From Aspidapion aeneum (lineage: Eukaryota > Arthropoda > Insecta > Coleoptera > Brentidae): 64,000 nt of DNA. The notes under the pieces are model-generated. The model was given only the letters and a program-made list of their open reading frames with translations, did not search any database and was not told the origin of the DNA. Positions within the stretch are counted from its first letter, which is position 1, and each line of letters begins with the position of its first letter. A program made the position numbers and the translations under genes. The stretch lies in NCBI GenBank assembly GCA_963576565.1, contig OY755047.1, positions 35,617,851 through 35,681,850 of the forward strand, given 5' to 3'. Below are positions 57,632 through 64,000 of this stretch, one piece after another.

Positions 57632-58048
57632 ATTGTTACGGGTTCACAACGACAAATTAAAACTCGCAATTGTTGAAAATGATACGTCAATTTATTTCGA
57701 CAAATTATGTACAAAAACACGCACTTAAACTTAGTAATAACTTGCTAATAATTCACTACTATAATCGGTCTATTAACTTCGTGTTAATCTCACGATCACT
57801 ACAGCACTTTATCTGTGACTGACTGCCTGGTGCGCGACCCCGGCCCTATATATAGGATCGTCCATCTCTCTCGAACTTTCCGGCAGCCTTCGACGTCCGG
57901 AAAGTTCCCGCACTACCGCGACCGCAAGCCACAGACAACGCAACTAAAACCTAGACTAAGAATACAACCTTAAGATAAATCGACCTAATACTACACTAAA
58001 CCTAAATAAATTCCAATTATAAAATTTAAATAACTTAAATTTGTAACT
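57632..58048 (-). repeat. Gypsy 3' LTR (about 417 bp)
   Basis: In sense it begins AGTTAC right after the polypurine tract and ends ...CCCGTAACAAT. The outer 38 bp match the start of the other LTR at 63963-64000 exactly. The exact edge is uncertain by one or two bases. It contains the promoter and paired GAAnnTTC sites listed separately. Confidence 0.9.
57815..57910 (-). promoter_or_regulatory. Gypsy LTR promoter: TATA box and paired heat-shock half-sites
   Basis: TATATATA at 57847-57854, with an initiator-like CAGTCAGTC about 30 bp downstream in sense (57818-57826). On the upstream side GAACTTTCCGG (57873-57883) and CCGGAAAGTTC (57897-57907) form a perfect 11-bp inverted repeat; each contains GAAnnTTC, the two-unit core of a heat-shock element. 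Confidence 0.6.
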
Positions 58049-58062
58049 CTATCCTCCTCTTC
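58049..58062 (-). other. Polypurine tract
   Basis: GAAGAGGAGGATAG in sense, directly next to the 3' LTR. It would prime plus-strand DNA synthesis. It overlaps the last codon of pol. Confidence 0.8.
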
Positions 58063-61000
58063 AGGTTTGATCGTCTCGATCAACATTTCCCAGGTAAGGT
58101 TTTAGTCTGTCTAGATGGACAACTTTCATCTTGGACTTCGGGCTTCTCTGGATTCGGTAGACTACATCATTAATTCTCTTAACAACTTTATAAGGCCCTT
58201 CCCATGGTGGTGTCAACTTAGGTGATCTTCCTTTCTTGCGTTGAGGATTGTATAGCCAGACTTGATCATTCTCTTTGAACCCTGAAGAGTTTGCTTTCAG
58301 GTCATATCTCGCTTTCATGCGGTCACTGGCTATTTCTATTCGCTCTCTAACCACTTCATGGATATCGTAAAGCTTTTGCCTTAAACGTTCGACATAGTCA
58401 TTAACCTCTAAGTGTGCTTCTTCAGGTGAACCAAACATGATATCACATGGTAAACGCAGTTCTCTACCAAACAGGATACTAGATGGAGTAGCTCCTGTCG
58501 TATTGTGAATGGCAGTTCTATAGGCCATCAAAAACAATGGAATATATTGGTCCCAATCTGTTTGGTGCTCATCAACAACTTTGCAAAGATGTTCCTCTAT
58601 TGTTTTATTAAATCTTTCAACCATGCCATCTGACTGCGGATGCAAAGCAGTAGTCCGTGTTTTATGTATTCCTAAAAGGTCACAGAGATTCTGGAAGAGC
58701 TTTGATTCAAAGTTTCTTCCTTGATCTGAATGTAGTTCCAAAGGAATGCCAAATCGGCTGAAAACATCATTTACCAGAACTTCTGCAACTGTAGCGGCCT
58801 CTTGGTTAGGCAAAGCAAAAACTTCTGGCCATTTGCTAAAATAATCCATGACAACAAGGATGTATTTGTTGCCCTTTTTAGTTTCTGGAAATGGTCCGGC
58901 CACATCAATAGCAATGCGTTCGAATGGAAGACCTACGTTATATTGTTTCATTTGACCTCTGGACCTTGTTTTGGGACCTTGGCTGGCTGCACAAGTCGAA
59001 CATCGGCGGCACCAGTTTTTCACATCTTGAAAGTAATTGACCCAATAAAATCGGTTTCGAATTTTGTCCATGGTTTTATTTATGCCTAGGTGTGCGCCTG
59101 ATTTTCCACCATGGCATTCGGCCATTATATTGTCTACCATGCTCCTAGGAACCACTACTTGATTAATCACAGTAAGGCCATCGGCACTTTCCCAGGCACG
59201 TTTAAGGATGTTTTCTTCTACTATCAGTGAATCCCATTGTGCCCACAGTGATTTGAATATCACCCCTTGGTTTGCGATATCTTGCCATGATGGTCGTGGC
59301 TTGTTCTCTTCTTTCAATCGCAAGATAGGTCCTACATCTTTGTCGTTAAGTTGTGTGGTTCTAATCGAAGCCGACATCCATTCTTCATCTGGTTCTAACT
59401 TTATCTGGCGCACGTAGGTAATTCCTTCTTTCTGGTCAATTTTCCTGCCATGTTTACAATCCTCGGGGCAAGGTCTTCTGGACAATGCATCTGCATTATT
59501 ATGCACCCTTCCTGCTCGGTGCTTAATTTGATAATGGTATTGTTGTAGCTTTTCTATCCATCTCGCGACTTGCCCCTCAGGTTGTTTCATTTTCATGAGC
59601 CACTGTAACGCAGCATGATCCGTTCTAATCAGAAACTCTTGTCCGTAGAGATATTTGTGAAAGTGATCTACGGATTTAACTATGGCTAGGAGCTCCTTTC
59701 TAGTAACACAATAATTTCTCTCTGGTTTGGATAGCTTCTTGCTGAAAAATTCGATGACCCGTTCTTCTCCATCTTGTACTTGGGAGAGTACTGCTCCTAT
59801 GCCATCGTTGCTCGCATCAGTATCTAATATGAATTTTCCTTTTGGAATGGGATATGCAAGAATCGGACTAGAACATAATGCTGCTTTTAGTCTTCTAAAT
59901 GCTTGGTCACATTCGGTATTCCATTTGTAAGAAGCTTTATCTTCTGTAAGTCTATGTAACGGAGACGCTATTTTGGCGAATCCTTCTACAAATCGTCTGT
60001 AGTATGTACACAGACCCAAAAAGCTTCTCAATTCATGTTTGTCACGAGGTTTTGGCCATTCTTTTATTGCTTGTAGCTTCTTTTCGTCGGTATGGATGCC
60101 TTCTCGGGAAACGACGTGACCCAGGAACTCAACTTTTTCTTGGAACAGAAAACATTTCTTTGAGTTTAATTTAAGATTTGCGTTCCTGATTCTTGAGAAT
60201 ACTTCTCGTAAATTATCTAGATGTTCTTGAAATGATTTCCCCATTACTATGACATCATCCAAATAGACTAGGCAGGTTTTCCAAGTAAGGCCTCGTAGAA
60301 CGACTTCCATTAGTCTTTCAAATGTAGCTGGGGCATTGCACAGGCCAAATGGCATCACATTAAACTGATAAAGTCCACTTCCAGCAGAGAATGCAGTCTT
60401 CTCTTTATCTCTTTCAAAGATTCCTACTTGCCAATACCCACTTTTCAGGTCAAGAGTAGAAAACCAATATGATCCTGCCAACGTTGTTAATGTGTCGTCT
60501 ATTCTTGGCAGTGGGTAACTATCTTTCTTGGTCACATCGTTAAGTTTCCTGTAGTCGACACAAAATCTAGTACTTCCATCCTTTTTAGTGACCAACACCA
60601 CAGGAGATGACCAAGGACTTGATGACTCTTCAATAACACCGTCGCTGAGCATTTTATTAATGAGATTGTGAACTTCTTCTTGCTTGGCCATTGGTAGTCT
60701 TCTTGGGGGTTGTCTTATCGGTTGGGCATCGCCAGTGTTGATAGCATGTTGAATAAGGTTTGTGCGTCCCGAACTACTCCTAGTTTCGAAGATATTACTT
60801 TGTTCTTCTATAAACTCTCTCGCTTTACTATATTCTTCTGGAGTGAGATGTTGCCAAGTTGACTCAAATTGCTGAAGTACCTCCATTGGTAACTTGCTTG
60901 TATCCTCGGAAGTTGGCTCTTCACATCTTGTTACTTTCTGTACTGGTTCAAATAATGCTACCACCTCCCCCTTATTAATTTTGACACTATTTGGGAAAAT

Positions 61001-61216
61001 ATTGGCGACTCTAATCGGGATGTCTTTATCGGTTTTAACTAGTGATTTTGCAACGAGGTAGGTGTTGGGTGTGTTTTGTTGGCTTATGAGTCCGACGCAG
61101 CTTGATGTTTTACTTTCCAGCCTCCCAAAAATTATGGTCTCACTGTTACCGACTAGTCTTGTTGTGCATACTGCCATGACCTTTATTGGTTCTTTATTGA
61201 AGTGACTATTTGACAA
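58061..61216 (-). CDS. Gypsy Pol: RT, RNase H, integrase
   Basis: 1051 intact codons. RT at about residues 180-370 (YPLPRIDDTL, WFSTLDLKSGYWQV, FNVMPFGLCNAPATF, catalytic CLVYLDDVIV). RNase H at about 455-580 (LDTDASNDGIGAVLSQ, EFFSKKLSKPERNY, RTDHAALQWL). Integrase zinc finger HLGINKTMDKIRNRFYW...CRRCSTC near 705-750. Integrase core with IAIDVAGPF, LHSDQGRNFES and GMVERFNKTIEEH (D, D, E). A C-terminal GPY/F module (WEGPYKVVKRINDVVYRI) precedes the stop. No chromodomain is seen. The first codon is TTG at 61216; a stop lies just upstream in this frame, so Pol is presumably made by recoding from the protease frame or by internal initiation. Confidence 0.93.
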   Translation of the reverse strand: MSNSHFNKEPIKVMAVCTTRLVGNSETIIFGRLESKTSSCVGLISQQNTPNTYLVAKSLVKTDKDIPIRVANIFPNSVKINKGEVVALFEPVQKVTRCEEPTSEDTSKLPMEVLQQFESTWQHLTPEEYSKAREFIEEQSNIFETRSSSGRTNLIQHAINTGDAQPIRQPPRRLPMAKQEEVHNLINKMLSDGVIEESSSPWSSPVVLVTKKDGSTRFCVDYRKLNDVTKKDSYPLPRIDDTLTTLAGSYWFSTLDLKSGYWQVGIFERDKEKTAFSAGSGLYQFNVMPFGLCNAPATFERLMEVVLRGLTWKTCLVYLDDVIVMGKSFQEHLDNLREVFSRIRNANLKLNSKKCFLFQEKVEFLGHVVSREGIHTDEKKLQAIKEWPKPRDKHELRSFLGLCTYYRRFVEGFAKIASPLHRLTEDKASYKWNTECDQAFRRLKAALCSSPILAYPIPKGKFILDTDASNDGIGAVLSQVQDGEERVIEFFSKKLSKPERNYCVTRKELLAIVKSVDHFHKYLYGQEFLIRTDHAALQWLMKMKQPEGQVARWIEKLQQYHYQIKHRAGRVHNNADALSRRPCPEDCKHGRKIDQKEGITYVRQIKLEPDEEWMSASIRTTQLNDKDVGPILRLKEENKPRPSWQDIANQGVIFKSLWAQWDSLIVEENILKRAWESADGLTVINQVVVPRSMVDNIMAECHGGKSGAHLGINKTMDKIRNRFYWVNYFQDVKNWCRRCSTCAASQGPKTRSRGQMKQYNVGLPFERIAIDVAGPFPETKKGNKYILVVMDYFSKWPEVFALPNQEAATVAEVLVNDVFSRFGIPLELHSDQGRNFESKLFQNLCDLLGIHKTRTTALHPQSDGMVERFNKTIEEHLCKVVDEHQTDWDQYIPLFLMAYRTAIHNTTGATPSSILFGRELRLPCDIMFGSPEEAHLEVNDYVERLRQKLYDIHEVVRERIEIASDRMKARYDLKANSSGFKENDQVWLYNPQRKKGRSPKLTPPWEGPYKVVKRINDVVYRIQRSPKSKMKVVHLDRLKPYLGNVDRDDQT

Positions 61217-61277
61217 AATGAACTCTTCATTCCCAAATCAACCAAAATCAAATTAAGTTTATTATCAAACGCAAATG

Positions 61278-61660
61278 TTACATTACATGTTTACTTATCA
61301 AGTCCATTCCCAAAATAAATTCGTCTTCTATTTCGGCAACCAATACAGTGTGGCGAATCTTCAATCTTCCCAGCTGTAGGTCTATATCTGTCTGCCCCAA
61401 CACGTCGGCGGATTCTCCAGTCACAGTCTTAAGTGTTATTTTCTTTTCTATTGGTCGAAGTTTATATCTCGTTGAAATTTTGGACTTAAGCAATGATATG
61501 GCAGCACCAGTGTCTACTGTTATATTAACTTTTCTTCCATTAATGAGTCCGTCGATGTTAAGACTGTCAGCAGTATGTTTTAGGCTCTTAATAGAGTAAA
61601 TTTTGGGGGCTCTATTCCCATTAGCCAACACCCGCCCCTCTGCGTTGACTAGTTTTAGTT
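61278..61660 (-). CDS. Gypsy aspartic protease
   Basis: About 118 residues after the GTG at 61631. NITVDTGAAISLL holds the D-T-G active site, and EFILGMDLIS is the conserved hydrophobic C-terminal block. It matures the Gag and Pol proteins. The frame is -1 relative to gag and is open across the gag stop, so it is likely entered by -1 frameshifting at GGAAAAC just before the gag TAA. It ends with a stop at 61278, about 60 bp before the pol frame opens in another phase, an unusual gap for this family. Confidence 0.85.
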
Positions 61661-62815
61661 TTCCTGATCTCTTCTTCGGTACTCTGTCCCACTAGATGGT
61701 AAGCGAGACCTCATTTGGACACGACAATCGCGTTGAATATGCCCTGTACGTCCGCATCTGAAACACTTTACATTTGAAGGGGATCGTCTACTTTCTTTCA
61801 AAGAATCAAGCTTCTCTATCAGTGATTGAAACAGTTGGTTTAGCGTTTTTAAGTTGACCTCATCTCCAGTGCTCATTTCTTCTCCCTCCTGAATTGAAAC
61901 AGCTCTTACTTTTGGCCTGGACATATTATTTGATGATTCAATTTCAAGGGTTCGAATCAAGACTTCACTGCTGTTATGGAAGCGTTCTCGACGAAGTAAT
62001 TTTGCTAAGTCCGTGTCTCGCAAGCCGTTAATAAAGCGATCTACCGTGAAGGGATCTCTGTAATTTTCTGGCATTTCTGGGTAAGCCAAGTACATCAGCC
62101 TCCTGATATCCGCTTCATACTCTTGTAGTGACTCCCCTGCTCTTTGTTGACGAACATTTAATTCTGACCAATGTAAATTTCGCAAGTGTTCGTCTCCATA
62201 CCTTCTTTCTAGCGCTGCCACTAAAGCGTTATAATTCTGTTTTTGTTCGACTGGAATGGACCGTAAAAGTCCGAGTGCAGGTTCCCGTAGAGCTACTAAC
62301 AACGCTCTAGCTTTTTCGTCCTCGTCCCAACCATTTGCAGCGGCGGCAGCTTCAAATTGTTGTTTGTAGGTGGACCAGGAGGACGTACCGTCAAAATTTG
62401 GAGGCTTAATGTTCTGGTTGGAATTCACGACACATCCCTGAGCTTTTATTTTGTTGTGTTCTTTCTGAAGCTGTATAAGCTGTTTCGACACGTCCTGGAA
62501 TTTTTCTTCCATGGTTTGAAAAACTTCTTCCCTAACATTCTGTACCTTTTCTTCAACATTATGTACCTTTTCTTCTACATTCTGCAATTTATTTTGTACC
62601 TTTTGTTCCACACTATGCATTCTTTGAGTTATTTCTTCCTTAAGATCTTCGGTTGCAGTCTTAAACTCTTCTCTCAGCTGTTCGGAGTTGCTCTTTATTT
62701 GGTCAAAGTTTTTCTGCATGTCGTTCTGGTTTTGTTCCATGGTCTGTCTTATATCGTTCTGGTTTTGAGCCATTTGAGCTGCGAGAGCCTGCATCATTTT
62801 AGTTAGATCTTCCAT
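61655..62815 (-). CDS. Gypsy Gag (capsid and nucleocapsid)
   Basis: 386 residues from the ATG at 62815 (MEDLTKMMQALAA); an upstream TTG at 62845 is less likely. Residues 1-120 are a long coiled coil with repeating units (QNQNDMQ, EEKVQNVEEKVHNVEEK). Residues 140-290 are the retrotransposon capsid region (PPNFDGTSSWSTYKQQFEAAA, ALLVALREPALGLL, LRNLHWSELNVRQQRAGESLQEYEADIRRL). Near the end a zinc knuckle CFRCGRTGHIQRDC (C-x2-C-x4-H-x4-C) binds the element RNA. Forms the virus-like particle. Confidence 0.93.
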   Translation of the reverse strand: MEDLTKMMQALAAQMAQNQNDIRQTMEQNQNDMQKNFDQIKSNSEQLREEFKTATEDLKEEITQRMHSVEQKVQNKLQNVEEKVHNVEEKVQNVREEVFQTMEEKFQDVSKQLIQLQKEHNKIKAQGCVVNSNQNIKPPNFDGTSSWSTYKQQFEAAAAANGWDEDEKARALLVALREPALGLLRSIPVEQKQNYNALVAALERRYGDEHLRNLHWSELNVRQQRAGESLQEYEADIRRLMYLAYPEMPENYRDPFTVDRFINGLRDTDLAKLLRRERFHNSSEVLIRTLEIESSNNMSRPKVRAVSIQEGEEMSTGDEVNLKTLNQLFQSLIEKLDSLKESRRSPSNVKCFRCGRTGHIQRDCRVQMRSRLPSSGTEYRRRDQEN

Positions 62816-63946
62816 CTTTGCCGATCCTTGTCTAGTAAGCCTCAACTTCCTGATAAATCACTTAAAACGTCTATTTTAGGGCTATAAAGCGAATGTCGAA
62901 GTCGGTTTTTCAATATCTCTTCCAATTCTTAAATAGAACCTAATGGAATGTTCTGGAATATACTGGTAAATGCTACTCTTTCTGCTACTAGGCAAATGTA
63001 GAAGTCACTTTTTGATTATCTCTTTTGGTTCTCGAATGGACCGTCGTAGAATGTTATGGAATATTCTAGAAATAATTTCTAATTCTTACTTTTAAAATAA
63101 CTAAGCTACTGTCGAAGTCGGTATTTGTATATCTCTTCTAGTTTTTGAATAGAACGTCGTAGAATGTTATGGAATCTTCTAGAAATTCTTCCTAATTCTT
63201 ACTTTTGAAATAACTAAACTAATGTCGAAATCGGTATTTGTATATCTCTTCTAGTTTTTGAATAGAACGTCGTAGAATGTTATGGAATCTTCTAGAAATT
63301 CTTTTTAGTTCTTACTTTTGAAATAACTAAGCTAATGTCGAAGTCTCTTTATGGATATTTCTTCTGGTTTTCGAATAGAGCGTCGTAGAAAGTGATGGAA
63401 TGTTCTAGAAATTCTTTCTGATTCTTACTTTTAAAATTACTAATATAATGTCGAAGTCGGTATTTGTATATCTCTTCTAGTTTTTGAATAGAACGTCGTA
63501 GAATGTTATGGAATCTTCTAGAAGTTCTTTTTAGTTCTTACTTTTGAAATTACTAAGCTAATGTCGAAGTCTCTTTTTGGATATTTCTTCTGGTTTTCGA
63601 ATAGAGCGTCGTAGAAAGTGATGGAATGTTCTAGAAATTCTTTCTGATTCTTACTTTTAAAATTACTAATCTAATGTCGAAGTCAGTATTTGTATATCTC
63701 TTCTAGTTTTTGAATAGAACGTCGTAGAATGTTATAGAATATTCTAGAAAATCTCTCTAATTATCAATTTTTGGACTGTAAAGTTAATGTCGAAGTCGGT
63801 TCTTAAATATCTCTTTTAGTTTTTGAATAAAACAATATCGAACTTCTTCGAATATTCTGGAAAAATCACTTACTGTTTTTCTGTCCAATTGTCCTATCCG
63901 GTAGTAATATGTAAGGACAATCTTTGCACTATTTATTTCTTTTAAT
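62816..63946 (-). other. Gypsy untranslated leader
   Basis: 1.1 kb between the primer-binding site and the gag ATG, without a coding frame, almost wholly occupied by the 113-bp tandem array. Confidence 0.8.
62880..63880. repeat. Nine 113-bp tandem repeats, each with a perfect heat-shock element
   Basis: The 15-bp motif nGAAnnTTCnnGAAn begins at 62945, 63058, 63171, 63284, 63397, 63510, 63623, 63736 and 63850: eight intervals, seven of 113 bp and one of 114. The versions are GGAATGTTCTGGAAT, GGAATATTCTAGAAA, GGAATCTTCTAGAAA and close variants. In most units further GAA words stand at 5-bp steps upstream (GAATAGAACG, GTAGAATGTTATGGAA), extending the pattern. Units also share GTCGAAGTC, TATATCTCTTCTAGTTTTTG and ATTCTTACTTTT. 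The first and last units are more diverged. Confidence 0.9.
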
Positions 63947-63962
63947 CTCACTTCTGACACCA
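63947..63962 (-). other. Primer-binding site, probably tRNA-Leu
   Basis: TGGTGTCAGAAGTGAG in sense, directly next to the 5' LTR. It is complementary to the 3' end of a tRNA reading ...CTTCTGACACCA, which I recall as an insect tRNA-Leu; this was not checked. Confidence 0.7.
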
Positions 63963-64000
63963 ATTGTTACGGGTTCACAACGACAAATTAAAACTCGCAA
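63963..64000 (-). repeat. Gypsy 5' LTR, first 38 bp only
   Basis: ATTGTTACGGGTTCACAACG and the rest to the window end match 57632-57669 exactly. The remainder lies outside the window. Confidence 0.9.

Larger units (their letters stand above)
57631..64000 (-). mobile_element. Ty3/Gypsy LTR retrotransposon, nearly intact, cut by window end
   Basis: Minus-strand element. From right to left: start of the 5' LTR (63963 on), primer-binding site, an untranslated leader of 1.1 kb made of 113-bp repeats, gag, protease, pol, polypurine tract and 3' LTR. No env frame exists: the pol stop is 13 bp from the 3' LTR, so this is a plain retrotransposon, not an errantivirus. Gag and pol are intact over 396 and 1051 codons. 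The left flank ends TTCA; the matching target duplication would be outside the window. Confidence 0.93.

Noticed and set aside
62357..62806. 149-codon plus-strand frame rich in Phe and Leu
   Set aside because: Antisense of the Gag coiled coil (Lys/Glu/Gln codons read backwards).
57631..64000. An errantivirus with env
   Set aside because: No frame exists between the pol stop (58061) and the LTR (58048), so there is no env.

Overview
The window looks like a transposon-dense stretch of an insect nuclear genome, possibly a beetle. The background is AT-rich, and I found no convincing intact host gene, rRNA or tRNA. Nearly every recognisable coding stretch is a mobile-element gene: Ty3/Gypsy, BEL/Pao, RNase H-bearing LINEs, RTE- and Jockey-like LINEs, Penelope-like elements (PLEs), mariner, hAT, a PIF/Harbinger remnant and several TA-flanked MITEs. 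The order 'beetle' is inference; 'insect' rests on this mix of families and on one LINE whose 3' tail is made of insect-type TTAGG units.

Layout. 1-1262: nothing recognised. 1275-5171: an internally deleted LINE on the minus strand with a 12-bp target-site duplication (TSD). 5980-7260: a 276-bp MITE, then a decayed PLE with a hammerhead-ribozyme-like motif. 8976-13394: two compound PLEs, each with an inverted partial copy facing a 5'-truncated body; the first is interrupted by a truncated LINE with a TTAGG-type tail. 15014-16730: a second MITE copy and a palindromic repeat. 16731-24838: a nested block, with a TIR element split by a hAT-like element and by a 6.8-kb BEL/Pao retrotransposon. 26570-30440: tandem repeats, a hairpin element, a 764-bp TIR element and a dead RTE-like LINE. 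32255-35400: two oppositely oriented arrays of about 150 bp units around a minisatellite and a possible coding exon. 35515-45345: two dead mariners, small LINE and Harbinger relics and a near-perfect MITE. 45792-45832: a second hammerhead-like motif. 47309-51485: a 0.9-kb inverted duplication enclosing a PLE fragment and a broken LINE. 51486-57370: mostly unrecognised sequence with a TA microsatellite and a 347-bp tandem repeat. 57631-64000: a nearly intact Ty3/Gypsy element on the minus strand, cut by the window edge inside its 5' LTR.

The most striking observation is in the Gypsy element. Its untranslated leader holds nine copies of a 113-bp tandem repeat (62880-63880), and every copy carries a perfect three-unit heat-shock element (nGAAnnTTCnnGAAn) at a constant 113-bp spacing (114 once). 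Its LTR carries two further GAAnnTTC sites just upstream of a TATA box. The layout resembles the protein-binding arrays in the 5' leader of Drosophila gypsy and suggests a stress-responsive or insulator-like cassette. The second notable signal is a set of hammerhead-like motifs in three different PLE-type contexts, all with one unpaired pyrimidine between the CUGANGA core and stem II.
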